64,000 nucleotides of DNA, taken from assembly GCF_000961885.1 (NCBI RefSeq), contig NZ_JZKH01000028.1:24794-88793 (forward strand). The letters run 5' to 3'. Below the pieces are notes generated by a model, which was not told where the DNA came from, searched no databases, and was given only the letters and a program-made list of their open reading frames with translations. Position numbers and translations under genes: made by a program. Positions within the stretch are counted from its first letter, which is position 1, and every line of letters starts with the position of its first letter. This DNA comes from Streptomyces rubellomurinus (GTDB lineage: Bacteria; Actinomycetota; Actinomycetes; Streptomycetales; Streptomycetaceae). Positions 1 through 8,392 of the stretch are shown piece by piece.

Positions 1-948
1 GCGGATCCCGGCGAGCGGGGTGCGCAGCTCGTGCGAGGCGTCGGCGACGAACCGCCGCATCCGGGCCTCGGACTCGGCGCGGGCGGCGAAGGCCGTCTCG
101 ATCTGGTCGAGCATGCCGTTGAGCGCGACGGACATCCGCCCGACCTCGGTGCCGGGCGGCAGCTCCGGCATCCGGTGCGACAGTTCACCCGACGCGATCC
201 GCGCCGCGCCCGCCTCGATCCGGCGCAGCGGCCGCAGTCCGGTCCGGACGGCGAAGAAGCCGAGGGCGGTGATCAGCGCCAGCACCGAGCCGCCGATGGC
301 CAGGAAGGAGGTGCGCAGGCCGCCGAGGGTGGCGTCGATGTCCTCGCGGGAGACGGCCACCATCACGTACGTCGGGGCGTTCGCCGGGGAGGCGAACGGG
401 CCCTGACCGGCGGGCTGGTCCTTCCCCGGCGGCGCCTTCTCGGTCGGCTGCTTGTCGGTCGGCTGTTTGTCGGCCGGCTGCTTGTCGGTCGGCTGGCGCG
501 GGGCCTGGAGCGGCAGCACCAGCACCCGCCAGCTGTGGTGGCTCCGGGCCTGGTCGGGCAGGTCGAAGGGGACGTCGGCGACGGTCCGGCGGGGGTCGAG
601 GCCGGCGAGCTGCGGCGCCGGGTCGGTGTCGGAGACCGGCTGGCGCATCGTGCCCTGCACCTTGCCGTCCGAGGACAGGTACTGCACCAGGTACTGGCTG
701 GGCAGGCTGAGCCGCTTGCCGGTGACGGCGGGCCGCCCGGGCGCGGGCGGCACCGGCAGGTTGGGGGGCCGGCGGGACAGCAGCGGCCCGTACCGCTGGA
801 GTTGCTCGTCGAGCTGCTCGACCAGCTGCACCCGGACGGCGCCGAGCACCACGGCGTCGCTGACCACCAGCCCGGTGGTGACCAGCACCAGGGCGAGCAC
901 CAGCAGCCGGGCGCGCAGGGACAGCCGGGAGGTGAAGCGGGCGAGCAC
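1..948 (-). CDS. Sensor histidine kinase, 3' end beyond window
   Basis: Partial gene; 316 codons are visible and the catalytic C-terminus lies beyond the left edge. The order is a short cytoplasmic N-terminus, a membrane segment near residues 9-30, an extracellular domain containing four QPxDK/QPTEK pentapeptides, a second membrane segment near residue 205, a HAMP-like segment, and the phosphoacceptor H-box ADASHELRTPLAG just before the edge. I chose GTG at 948; the upstream response regulator ends at 960, 11 nt away, so the two are co-transcribed and form a classic membrane kinase/OmpR-regulator pair. The signal sensed is unknown. Loss of the 3' end is a window artefact, not a truncation. 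Confidence 0.85.
   Translation of the reverse strand, partial: MLARFTSRLSLRARLLVLALVLVTTGLVVSDAVVLGAVRVQLVEQLDEQLQRYGPLLSRRPPNLPVPPAPGRPAVTGKRLSLPSQYLVQYLSSDGKVQGTMRQPVSDTDPAPQLAGLDPRRTVADVPFDLPDQARSHHSWRVLVLPLQAPRQPTDKQPADKQPTDKQPTEKAPPGKDQPAGQGPFASPANAPTYVMVAVSREDIDATLGGLRTSFLAIGGSVLALITALGFFAVRTGLRPLRRIEAGAARIASGELSHRMPELPPGTEVGRMSVALNGMLDQIETAFAARAESEARMRRFVADASHELRTPLAGIR
436..495. repeat. Four tandem 15-bp units inside the kinase gene
   Basis: Four consecutive 15-bp units (consensus CTTGTCGGTCGGCTG on the plus strand) encode the pentapeptides QPTDK, QPADK, QPTDK and QPTEK in the extracellular domain of the sensor kinase. The units are in frame, so copy-number change would alter linker length without a frameshift. 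Confidence 0.9.
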
Positions 949-959
949 GGGTCGGACCG

Positions 960-1796
960 TCAGTGCTGCGCGGGGCGGCGCAGCGCGTAGCCGATGCCGC
1001 GCACGGTGTGGATCAGCTTGGGGCCGTGGGCGGGGCCGGAGTCGAGCTTGCGGCGCAGGTAGGAGATGTACGACTCGACGATGGAGAGGTCGCCGCCGAA
1101 GTCGTAGGCCCAGACGTGGTCGAGGATCTGCGACTTGGAGACCACCCGGCCGACGTTGGACATCAGGTAGTGCAGCAGCTTGAACTCGGTCGGGGAGAGC
1201 GCGACGGGCGTGCCGGCGCGGGTGACCTCGTGGGCGATCGGGTCGAGGGCGAGGTCGGCGACGACCAGCCGGCCGTCCTCGGCCGGGCCGCCGGAGCGGC
1301 GCAGGATGGCCCTGATCCGGGCGATCAGTTCTTCCAGGCTGAACGGCTTGGTGACGTAGTCGTCGGCGCCGGCGGCGAGGCCCTGCACCTTGTCGCCCAC
1401 GCCGTCCTTGGCGGTGAGGAACAGCACCGGCAGGTGGTCGCCGGGGTGGCCGTGCCCGTGGCCGTGCCCGGTGCCGCCGATCCGGCCGCGGCTGGTGCGC
1501 TCGCGCAGCCGCTCGACGACGGTGAAGCCGTCGAGGTCGGGCAGCATCACGTCGAGCACGACGAGGTCGGGCCGCTCGACGGCGATGAGGTCGAGCGCCT
1601 CGGTGCCGCTGGCCGCGGAGGCGACCCGGAAGCCGGAGAAGCGCAGCGAGGCGGAGAGCAGTTCGCGGATGTTCGGTTCGTCGTCGACGATGAGCAGGAA
1701 CGCCTCGCCCTGGCTCCCGGCCACCGCGGAGCCGCTTGGTGTGGTGACAGTGCCTTGCACGGGGGTTTCGCCTCCCGGTCGGACGATGACGTTCAT
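960..1796 (-). CDS. OmpR-family response regulator
   Basis: 278 aa. The receiver domain spans about residues 33-160: acidic pocket VDDE, phosphoacceptor D82 in VVLDVMLPDLDG, and a conserved lysine in DDYVTKPFSLEE. A C-terminal winged-helix DNA-binding domain covers about residues 180-275 (LSPTEFKLLHYLM, RGIGYALR). It lies directly upstream of the partner kinase with an 11-nt gap. Two oddities: a roughly 30-residue Gly/Ser/Thr N-terminal extension before the receiver, and a His-Gly insert (GHGHGHGHPGDH, residues 110-121) between the alpha4 and beta4 region of the receiver. The start is at ATG 1796; an internal start nearer the receiver is possible. Target genes are unknown. Confidence 0.93.
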   Translation of the reverse strand: MNVIVRPGGETPVQGTVTTPSGSAVAGSQGEAFLLIVDDEPNIRELLSASLRFSGFRVASAASGTEALDLIAVERPDLVVLDVMLPDLDGFTVVERLRERTSRGRIGGTGHGHGHGHPGDHLPVLFLTAKDGVGDKVQGLAAGADDYVTKPFSLEELIARIRAILRRSGGPAEDGRLVVADLALDPIAHEVTRAGTPVALSPTEFKLLHYLMSNVGRVVSKSQILDHVWAYDFGGDLSIVESYISYLRRKLDSGPAHGPKLIHTVRGIGYALRRPAQH

Positions 1797-1992
1797 GATG
1801 AGGCTAGCCCCCGGAGGCTATGCGGCATGGATGAATGTTGGATTAACACCTTATCGGTCGGTTTTTCGACGATGCGCCTGCGGGGACCGGTTCGGTGGTG
1901 TGCGCACCGGATCTCCCCACCCGGAACCGGCGGTGGCCGGGGAGTCCCCTGTCCTCCCCGGCCACCGCGGCCTGTCCCCGCCGCTCAGCCGC

Positions 1993-2466
1993 TCACCGGA
2001 ACTGCCCGACCTGGTAGCCGCCCGCGGGCTGGCGGGTGAGGACGTTGCCCCGGTTGAAGGCGTTGATCAGCGAGATCAGGCAGACCAGCGCCGCCAGCTG
2101 CTCCTCGTCGTAGTGCTTCGCGGCGTTCTCCCACACCTCGTCGGCGACCCCGGCGCCGTCCGCGAGCCGGGTGCCGTGCTCGGCCAGCTCCAGGGCGGCG
2201 CGCTCGGCGTCGGTGAACACCGTCGCCTCCCGCCAGGCCGCGACCAGGTTCAGCCGGGTCGGCTCCTCGCCCTCGTGCACGGCGTCCTTGAAGTGCATGT
2301 CGACGCAGAAGCCGCAGCCGTTGATCTGGCTGACGCGCAGCAGCACCAGCTCCTGCGTCGCGACCGGCAGCGTCGACTCCTCCCGCAGCAGGCGGCTCGC
2401 CGCGCTGAGGTGCTTGAAGACCTTGGACATGATCGGGCTGGTGTAGGGGCTGAGTCGGGCTTCCAT
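1993..2466 (-). CDS. Carboxymuconolactone decarboxylase / AhpD-like protein
   Basis: 157 aa from ATG 2466, preceded by GGGAG. The AhpD-fold active-site motif is present as CGFCVDMHFKDAV, with the Cys-x-x-Cys pair and following His expected of alkylhydroperoxidase-like peroxidase or reductase proteins. These are small all-helical cytoplasmic proteins; the CxxC type usually acts in peroxide or thiol redox chemistry. The frame stays open for 46 more codons upstream, but these read through a GSNAG repeat and carry no ribosome site, so I do not count them. It stands alone, with no ahpC neighbour; substrate unknown. Confidence 0.85.
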   Translation of the reverse strand: MEARLSPYTSPIMSKVFKHLSAASRLLREESTLPVATQELVLLRVSQINGCGFCVDMHFKDAVHEGEEPTRLNLVAAWREATVFTDAERAALELAEHGTRLADGAGVADEVWENAAKHYDEEQLAALVCLISLINAFNRGNVLTRQPAGGYQVGQFR

Positions 2467-2495
2467 CGCGTACTCCCGGGGTCGGTGTTTCTCAG

Positions 2496-2548
2496 TTGCT
2501 GCGTTGCTGCCGCTTCCGGCGTTGCTGCCGCTGCCGGCGTTGCTGCCC
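2496..2548. repeat. Short tandem repeats upstream of the AhpD-like gene
   Basis: Three copies of GTTGCTGCCG-like units about 15 bp apart, plus a partial copy, lie in the 5' leader of the AhpD-like gene. They could place repeated elements in the mRNA leader. No function can be assigned. Confidence 0.6.
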
Positions 2549-2660
2549 AGGAGGACGGGACAGCGCACCCGACTGTGACAAGCCCCCGGTGTGACCTGCG
2601 CCACCCGCCCGCCGCCCGGGCGCCGGGCTAGCCTGCAGAACGGGGTGAGGGAGGGGCGCC

Positions 2661-3533
2661 ATGGCGGACTCGGCGACGACCGCGGCAGCGGCCGCCTCCT
2701 GCGCCCTGCTCCTGCGGGCGTGCGCGCGGGTCGGCCTCCCGGCCGCGGGCGCCGAGCCGATCCGGCACGGCGAGAACGCGCTGTGGCGACTGCCGGGCGG
2801 CGTCGTCGCCCGCATCGGCCGGGCCGGGCAACTGGTGGCCGCCGGGCGCGAGTTGGCCGTCGCCCGCTGGCTGCACGCGCGCGGCGTCCCGGCCGTCCGA
2901 CCGCTCGACACCGTCGACCAGCCGTGCGCCGTCGACGACCACCCGGTCACCTTCTGGCACGAACTCCCGCCGCACACCGCCGGAACGCCGGCCGACCTCG
3001 CGCCGCTCCTGCTCCGGCTCCACCGGCTCCCGGCCCCCTGGCCGCCCCTGGCCCCGCTCGACCCGTTCGTCCGCCTGCCCCAGCGACTTGACGGAGCGTC
3101 AACCCTGCGACCGTCCGACCGCCGCTGGCTCCGCGAACGCCTCGCCGCCCTCCGCACCGCCTGGGCCGACCTCCCGCCCGGCCTGCCGACCGCCGTCGTC
3201 CACGGCGACGCCTGGGGCGGCAACGTCGCCGTCACCGCCGACACGGCCTACCTGCTCGACTTCGAACGCACCGCGCTCGGCCCACCCGAATGGGACCTCA
3301 CCGCCGTCGCCGTCGAACGCGACACCTTCGGCTCGCCGTCCTACCCCGCCTTCTGCGCCGCCTACGGCACCGACGTCACCGCCTGGCCCGGCTACCCCAC
3401 CCTGCGCGACATCCGCGAACTGCGCCTCACCCTGTTCGCCTTCCAGCACGCCGCCCCCGAAGCCCACCACCGCCTCGCCTGCCTCCGCGGCGAACGGGGC
3501 CCCCGCCCCTGGCACTGGACGGCCGTTCCCTGA
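2661..3533 (+). CDS. Aminoglycoside phosphotransferase family protein
   Basis: 290 aa. The kinase-like C-lobe is clear: the Brenner-type catalytic loop VVHGDAWGGN (about residues 182-191) and the metal-binding LLDFE (about residue 201) are those of the APH/choline kinase family, which transfers phosphate from ATP to a small-molecule hydroxyl. The N-lobe is short (GENALWRLPGG). ATG 2661 follows GGGAGGGG. Genes of this kind are common, often uncharacterised kinases in actinomycete chromosomes; nothing here links it to a resistance locus, so I do not predict aminoglycoside resistance. Confidence 0.85.
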   Translation: MADSATTAAAAASCALLLRACARVGLPAAGAEPIRHGENALWRLPGGVVARIGRAGQLVAAGRELAVARWLHARGVPAVRPLDTVDQPCAVDDHPVTFWHELPPHTAGTPADLAPLLLRLHRLPAPWPPLAPLDPFVRLPQRLDGASTLRPSDRRWLRERLAALRTAWADLPPGLPTAVVHGDAWGGNVAVTADTAYLLDFERTALGPPEWDLTAVAVERDTFGSPSYPAFCAAYGTDVTAWPGYPTLRDIRELRLTLFAFQHAAPEAHHRLACLRGERGPRPWHWTAVP

Positions 3534-3611
3534 CACCTCCCGCCCTTTCCTCGTCCCCTTCCCCTTCCCGACGCGGTGCGGTCTGCGGGACCATCCCTGC
3601 GGAGGTGGGCG

Positions 3612-4274
3612 ATGATCCCGCAGTCATTCCCCGGCAGCTTCACCGACGACCAGGGCGCGGAGGAGCTCACCTGGCGGTTCGTACCGGCGGCCACCAGGTG
3701 GGGGCCGAGCTACGAGGTCCGCGCCACGATCCGCGGCGCCGACGTCCGAGGGTCGGACTTCGACGTCCTGAAGCCGGTCGACGCGCACGCCGCCGCCGCG
3801 GCCGGGCTCCGGCTCGACGCTTACGGCCACCTGGAGACCTGCGTCCTCTCCGGCGACCTCCCCTGCACCGTGGAGCGCCCCGGAGATCACCCGCTGTCGA
3901 CGATCCGGTTCACCCTCGACCTGCGCGAGGACGCGTCGGCGCCGTCCGAAACCCCGCTCCGGCTGTCGATCGTGATCGGGGGGAAGACCGTCGAGACGGA
4001 GGCCGAGGACTTCGAGAACGGCCTGCTCGAACTCGCGGCCGCCCTGCCGGACGGCCTGCGGCTGCGCAGCTGCGTCACCTGCCTCCTCTCCGACTACTCG
4101 CCGGCCGGGAAGGGCCTCATGGGAATCCGCTGCCACCGCGGTGCCAGGGAGCAGTACCTCGCGGTCACGCGCAAGGCCGAGTACTGGCCGGTGCCACTGA
4201 CGGAGCTCGTCCCGGAGACGTACCTGTGCGGGGAGTTCGAGCCGCGCGTCCCCGGAACCGGCTACCGGGGCTGA
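3612..4274 (+). CDS. Uncharacterised protein (possible DUF6304 type)
   Basis: 220 aa. I chose ATG 3612, preceded by GGAGGTGG, over an in-frame site 36 nt upstream. The protein is soluble, with no signal peptide or membrane segment, and mostly predicted beta/alpha; it contains two close cysteines in RSCVTCLLSDYSP. It resembles from memory the actinomycete DUF6304 group, but I cannot confirm that. It lies 78 bp after the phosphotransferase-like gene on the same strand; co-transcription is possible. No function is inferred. Confidence 0.7.
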   Translation: MIPQSFPGSFTDDQGAEELTWRFVPAATRWGPSYEVRATIRGADVRGSDFDVLKPVDAHAAAAAGLRLDAYGHLETCVLSGDLPCTVERPGDHPLSTIRFTLDLREDASAPSETPLRLSIVIGGKTVETEAEDFENGLLELAAALPDGLRLRSCVTCLLSDYSPAGKGLMGIRCHRGAREQYLAVTRKAEYWPVPLTELVPETYLCGEFEPRVPGTGYRG

Positions 4275-4289
4275 CGCTCCCGGCGGCCC

Positions 4290-4640
4290 TCAGCGCCTGC
4301 GCACGATCACCGCGACGGCGGCCAGCGGCAGCGCGGAGAGCCCCTGGAGGACGGCGTACCAGGCGGGGCAGAGCCCGGGGACGAGGTCCACACCGATGAT
4401 GGCGATCGGCATGACGGTGGCCAGGGTCCGCAGCCGGTCGGTGGAGCGGCCCTCTAGGCGGTGGAGGTACGGGGCGGCCGCGAGGAAGAGGGCGGCGCGG
4501 ATCCACATGAACGGCGTGGTCCCGTGGCCGAGGGCCGCCAGCACGGCGACCGTCCCGAGCACAATGGCGCTGATCGCACCGAACAGGGTGGTGCACTTCC
4601 GCACGGTGGCCCGGGCGTCGAAGCTGGTGGTCGTCGTCAT
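4290..4640 (-). CDS. Small membrane protein
   Basis: 116 aa from ATG 4640, preceded by GAGGAG at good spacing. Four hydrophobic segments (about residues 17-37, 43-58, 70-85 and 90-110) indicate a small multi-pass membrane protein ending in VRRR on the cytoplasmic side. No recognised domain. It converges with the 3612-4274 gene, the stops being 15 bp apart. Confidence 0.75.
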   Translation of the reverse strand: MTTTTSFDARATVRKCTTLFGAISAIVLGTVAVLAALGHGTTPFMWIRAALFLAAAPYLHRLEGRSTDRLRTLATVMPIAIIGVDLVPGLCPAWYAVLQGLSALPLAAVAVIVRRR

Positions 4641-4774
4641 GTGCCGTTCTCCTCGGTCTCGGGCTGACGACAACGACGCTACGGAGCAGGGGAGATGGGC
4701 AACACGGGTCCAGCCCCACACCCGGGGTGGGTCCAGGCCCACCCCCCACGGTGCGCCTGCTCCCCGGGCGGTGT

Positions 4775-5440
4775 TCAGAGGCTGCGGGCGGTGATGTCGC
4801 CGTAGGAGGTGGTGGCGCGGATGGCCACGACGGCGGTGCCGGTGTTGACGAGCGAGTTGGCGACCCGGCCGTAGGCGGTGCCCGCGTCGAGGGTGGCGGA
4901 GACCCCCCGGGCGGCGGTGACGGCGATGTTCCCGGACTCGGTGCGCAGGACGATCGGGCCCCGGGCCGCCTCGGCGATGGTCAGGTCGCCCTGCTGGGTG
5001 CTGAGCTGAGCGGGGCCGGTCAGGCGGCCAAGGGTGACGTCACCGGCCTGGAGGGTCAGGCGGGTCGCCGCGCTCTCGTCGAGCTTGACGGTGGCGCGGG
5101 CGGCCTCGAAGGTGACGTCGCCCAGCCGCCCGACGCCCCGCAGCTCCGCGTCGGCGGCCTTGCCCTCGACGGTCGAGCCGGCGGGCAGCTGGACGGTGAT
5201 CTCGGTGGTCCCGGAGTTGCCGAGCAGGCTGTTGTTCGCGGCCGGCGCCTCGATCCGCAGGACCCCGTTGTCGTAGCTGACCTGCAACTGCTCGGCGGCC
5301 TTCACGTCACGGGACTTGGCCGGGTTCGCGGGACGGACCTCGACCACGGTGTCGGCCCGGTCGGCGGCGATGAACCGGATCTGGGCGGCGGGGACGTCGA
5401 GGACGGCGGCGATCGGGGCGGTGGTGGCGAAGGTGTACAT
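4775..5440 (-). CDS. DUF4097 family beta-strand repeat protein
   Basis: 221 aa. Repetitive beta-strand pattern with recurrent G-D-V/I-T motifs (AGDVTLGRL, QGDLTIAEA, SGNIAVTAA, YGDITARSL), typical of the DUF4097 beta-helix-like repeat family. No signal peptide is evident, and the start MYTFATTAPI is what I know for actinomycete members. ATG 5440 is preceded by AGGGAGAG. In related genomes this gene often follows a small HTH or antitoxin-like gene, which is absent here. A good promoter and dense TTGC-containing inverted repeats lie just upstream. Biological role unknown. Confidence 0.82.
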   Translation of the reverse strand: MYTFATTAPIAAVLDVPAAQIRFIAADRADTVVEVRPANPAKSRDVKAAEQLQVSYDNGVLRIEAPAANNSLLGNSGTTEITVQLPAGSTVEGKAADAELRGVGRLGDVTFEAARATVKLDESAATRLTLQAGDVTLGRLTGPAQLSTQQGDLTIAEAARGPIVLRTESGNIAVTAARGVSATLDAGTAYGRVANSLVNTGTAVVAIRATTSYGDITARSL

Positions 5441-5506
5441 CGTGGTCTCTCCCTGTGGTCTCCGGCGGGCCTCCCTTGTTTCGGCCCGTCGTTTCCGACA
5501 GAGGAA

Positions 5507-5535
5507 AAGCTACGTTGCGTTCGCGAGTCAGGCAA
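5507..5535 (-). promoter_or_regulatory. Promoter of the DUF4097 gene overlapped by an inverted repeat
   Basis: On the minus strand, -35 TTGCCT (5535-5530), a 17-bp spacer and -10 TAGCTT (5512-5507). CGTTGC (5513-5518) and GCAACG (5532-5537) form an inverted repeat occupying the spacer edge and the -35, the arrangement of a repressor operator. Confidence 0.6.
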
Positions 5536-5645
5536 CGACTTCCTTGCCAAGAAATGCCTTAACTGCAGTTCACAGCAGGGAAATCGTTGCAGCCAGCCTG
5601 CCGCCTAACGCAACGAAGCACGGGATTCGTTGCAATGAACTGCAA
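5513..5645. promoter_or_regulatory. Cluster of TTGC-core inverted repeats
   Basis: Within 133 bp there are CGTTGC at 5513, 5585 and 5628; GCAACG at 5532 and 5610; the perfect repeat GCAACGAA/TTCGTTGC (5610-5617/5626-5633); TTGCA/TGCAA (5630-5645); and the palindrome AACTGCAGTT (5561-5570). The segment is also poorer in G+C than its surroundings. It looks like a multi-site operator for an unidentified regulator. Confidence 0.6.
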
Positions 5646-5729
5646 CTGAACGCACCGCCCGGCGCGGGACACGCGAAGGCCCTCGCCCGTCCCAGGGCGA
5701 GGGCCTCGCGGGCGTCCGTCGGCTCCGGG

Positions 5730-6359
5730 TCAGCCGCCGGACGGGTTCCGGTTGCCTCCTCCGAAGCCACCGCCTCCGAAGCCGCCGCCGAAGCCGCCCG
5801 TCGCGGCGCCTTCGACGAGCTGGCTGGCGGTGTAGCCACCGTTGGCGTCGGGGGTGCCGACGACGGTCACGCTCTGGCCGGGCAGCAGGTCCGCGACCTT
5901 GCCGTCCTTGTTGAGCTGGACCTTCGTCGCGTCGCCGGTGGTGACCTTGATGGTGTTGCCGTTCGAATCGGTGAGGTACACGGTCGAGCCGTCCACCGCC
6001 TTGACGGTGCCGCGCGCGAACCCGGGCTGGGAACCGCCCTGGCCCTGACCCTGACCCTGGCCCTGGCCCTGCCCGCCGCGCCGCCCGCCGCCCTGGCCGT
6101 AGCCGCCCGCCGCCGGGCCGGCGGCAGGGGCAGCAGCCCGAGCGGAGGACTTCCCGCCCGACCCGCCCTGCCCCTGCTGGTACCAGACCCCGCCCGCGAA
6201 CGCCCCGGTGGCGATCACGCCGCCCGCCAGCACCAGGCTCAGCCACGGCAGCTTCCGGCGCGGCGGCGCCGCCAGCTCCGCGCTCACGTCCCGGGCGTCC
6301 GGCGGCGTGGCGAGGAGCGCGACCTGATCATCGTGATTCATCGAGCTCATCGAACTCAT
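5730..6359 (-). CDS. Membrane-anchored DUF5666-like protein
   Basis: 209 aa from ATG 6359, with AGGAG 10 nt upstream; ATGs at 6350 and 6341 (MSSMSSMNH) are alternatives. The protein has a short cytoplasmic N-terminus, one membrane segment (about residues 32-54), a Gly/Gln-rich low-complexity stretch with a GQ repeat (about residues 85-105), then a single small beta domain (RGTVKAVDGSTVYLTDSNG...) resembling DUF5666, and a Gly-rich tail. It is the last gene of the 9796-5730 operon, 13 nt after the ABC permease, so it probably belongs to that exporter. Confidence 0.78.
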   Translation of the reverse strand: MSSMSSMNHDDQVALLATPPDARDVSAELAAPPRRKLPWLSLVLAGGVIATGAFAGGVWYQQGQGGSGGKSSARAAAPAAGPAAGGYGQGGGRRGGQGQGQGQGQGQGGSQPGFARGTVKAVDGSTVYLTDSNGNTIKVTTGDATKVQLNKDGKVADLLPGQSVTVVGTPDANGGYTASQLVEGAATGGFGGGFGGGGFGGGNRNPSGG

Positions 6360-6372
6360 CGAGACAGTGCTC

Positions 6373-7590
6373 CTACTCGTGCCGGAGGGCGTCGATCGGC
6401 CGCAGCGAGGCGGCCCGGTTGGCGGGGTAGCTGCCGAAGAACAGCCCGATGGCGACGGCGATCCCGAACGCACCGAGCACCGATTCGGGGATCACCACCG
6501 GCTTGATGCCGACGATGCTGAAGTGCGAGCCGGCGATCCCGGCCGCCACGCCCAACCCCGCGCCGATCACCGACAGCAGCGTCGACTCGGTGAGGAACTG
6601 CCCGAGGATCACCGCCCGGGGCGCACCCAGCGCCTTGCGGATGCCGATCTCACGCGTCCGCTCCGTCACCGTCACCAGCATGATGTTGGTGATCCCGATC
6701 CCGCCGACCAGCAGCGAGATCGCCGCGACCGCGCCCAGCAGCACGGTGAACGTCTTCGTCGTGCTCTCCCGGGCCGTCAGCAGCGACGCCTGGTTGGTGA
6801 TCCGGAAGTCCGCCTTGGCCGGGTCGGCGATCGCGTGCGTCCCGAGCAGCACCCGGGTGATCTCGGACTGCGCGGCCGTCGTCGTGTCCGCCGACGAGGC
6901 CTGCACCAGGATCTGGTTGACCGCCCCGAAGCCGGTGAACGCGTTCTGCACGGTCGGCAGCGGCGCGATCACCACGTCGTCGGGGTCGGTGAACCCGCTG
7001 CCGCCCTTGGCCTGGAGCACGCCCACCACCGTGAACGGAGTCCCGCCGAGCACGATCTTCTTCCCGACCGGGTCCTCGGCGTCGAACAGCTGCTTGGCCG
7101 TCGTCGCGCCGAGCACCGCGACCTTGCGCGAGCCGAGCACGTCGTCGTCCGTGAAGTAGTCGCCGTGCGCGACCTTCTGGTTGGCGGTCTCGAAGTACGC
7201 CGGGTACGTCCCGACGACCGACCCCGGGCTGTACGAGATGTTCCCGTACAGCGCCGTCGTGCTCGTCGTCACCACGGGCGCCACCGACCGGATCGCCGCC
7301 GAGTCGCCGTCGCTCGCCAGCGCCTTCGCATCGGCCACGGTCAGCTTCTTCACCGAGCCCGAGGCCACCGAACGCGCGCCGCCGAAGGCCGAACCAGTGC
7401 TGACCGTCAGCGAGTTGGTCCCGAGCGAGGTGATCGACTCCTTCACCGCCTGGGACGAGCCGTTGCCCACCGCCAGCAGCAGGATCACCGAGGCCACACC
7501 GATCAGCACCCCCAGCATGGTGAGCGCCGAGCGCACCTTGTTGGCGATCAGGCCGCCGGCCGCGAAGCGGAGCGTCTGCCAGAGGATCAC
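6373..7590 (-). CDS. ABC transporter permease, MacB/FtsX type
   Basis: 405 aa from GTG 7590, which overlaps the ATPase stop (GTGA). One N-terminal membrane segment (about residues 20-42), a large extracytoplasmic MacB-PCD-like domain, then three C-terminal membrane segments around residues 285-395; the FtsX signature region reads GGIGITNIMLVTVTERTREIG and IGIRKALGA. Such permeases work as mechanotransducers with a MacA-like adaptor and a MacB-type ATPase, exporting peptides, antibiotics or lipids, or acting on envelope stress. All partners sit in the same operon. The substrate cannot be told from sequence. Confidence 0.93.
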   Translation of the reverse strand: MILWQTLRFAAGGLIANKVRSALTMLGVLIGVASVILLLAVGNGSSQAVKESITSLGTNSLTVSTGSAFGGARSVASGSVKKLTVADAKALASDGDSAAIRSVAPVVTTSTTALYGNISYSPGSVVGTYPAYFETANQKVAHGDYFTDDDVLGSRKVAVLGATTAKQLFDAEDPVGKKIVLGGTPFTVVGVLQAKGGSGFTDPDDVVIAPLPTVQNAFTGFGAVNQILVQASSADTTTAAQSEITRVLLGTHAIADPAKADFRITNQASLLTARESTTKTFTVLLGAVAAISLLVGGIGITNIMLVTVTERTREIGIRKALGAPRAVILGQFLTESTLLSVIGAGLGVAAGIAGSHFSIVGIKPVVIPESVLGAFGIAVAIGLFFGSYPANRAASLRPIDALRHE

Positions 7591-8390
7591 GCCATCACCC
7601 CCGCCGGGGACAGGACGGGCGGGGGCCCGTCCACCGGCGCCTGCCGGACGTCGCTCACGATCTGCCCGTCGACCAGCCGCAGCACCCGCTTGGCGTGCCG
7701 CGCGACCTCGTCCTCGTGGGTGATCAGCACGACCGTACGGCCGGTGGCGTTGAGCCCGTCGATCAGGGCCAGCACCTCCTCCGTGGAGCGGCTGTCCAGG
7801 TTCCCGGTCGGTTCGTCGGCGAGCAGCAGCGCAGGCGCCGTGACCAGCGCGCGGGCCACCGCGACGCGCTGCTGCTGGCCGCCGGAGAGCTGGTTGGGCT
7901 TGTGCCCGGCCCGCTCGCCGAGCCCGACCAGCGACAGCGCGGCCATCGCCCGCCGCCGGCGCTCGGCGGCGCGCACGCCCGCGTAGGCGAGCGGCAGCTC
8001 GACCTGGGCGAGGGCGGTGGTGCGGGGCACCAGGTTGAAGGACTGGAAGACGAAGCCGATCTTGCGGTTGCGGACCAGCGAGAGCTGCTGCTCGTCGAGG
8101 TGGCCGACGTCGATGCCGTCCAGCAGGTAGCGGCCGGAGGTCGGGACGTCCAGGCAGCCGAGGATGTTCATCAGGGTGGACTTGCCGGAGCCCGAACTGC
8201 CCATCACCGCGACGTAGTCGCCCTGTTCGATGTCCAGGCTGACGCCCTCCGGCTCGTCGGTCCCGGGCCGGGACGGGCCGCGCAGGGCGTGCACGGTGGC
8301 GTCGCCGTGCCCGTACGACTTGGTGAGCCGGCTGATCCGGATCACCGGCACGGGGTGCGCGGGGACGCGCTTGTCGATGACGTGACGCAT
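7587..8390 (-). CDS. ABC transporter ATP-binding protein, MacB/LolD type
   Basis: 267 aa. Walker A GSSGSGKST (about residue 65), Q-loop FVFQSFNLV, signature LSGGQQQRVAVARAL, Walker B LLLADEPTGNLD and H-loop VLITHE are all intact. It energises the permease encoded immediately downstream (start/stop overlap) and follows the adaptor gene, whose stop lies 2 nt before ATG 8390. An insert of about 14 residues (RGPSRPGTDEPEG) precedes the usual VSLDIEQGD strand, slightly longer than in typical family members. Confidence 0.95.
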   Translation of the reverse strand: MRHVIDKRVPAHPVPVIRISRLTKSYGHGDATVHALRGPSRPGTDEPEGVSLDIEQGDYVAVMGSSGSGKSTLMNILGCLDVPTSGRYLLDGIDVGHLDEQQLSLVRNRKIGFVFQSFNLVPRTTALAQVELPLAYAGVRAAERRRRAMAALSLVGLGERAGHKPNQLSGGQQQRVAVARALVTAPALLLADEPTGNLDSRSTEEVLALIDGLNATGRTVVLITHEDEVARHAKRVLRLVDGQIVSDVRQAPVDGPPPVLSPAGVMA

Positions 8391-8392
8391 GC

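Noticed and set aside
2661..3533. APH-like gene as an antibiotic-resistance determinant
   Set aside because: Only the broad kinase fold is seen, and there is no resistance or biosynthetic context.
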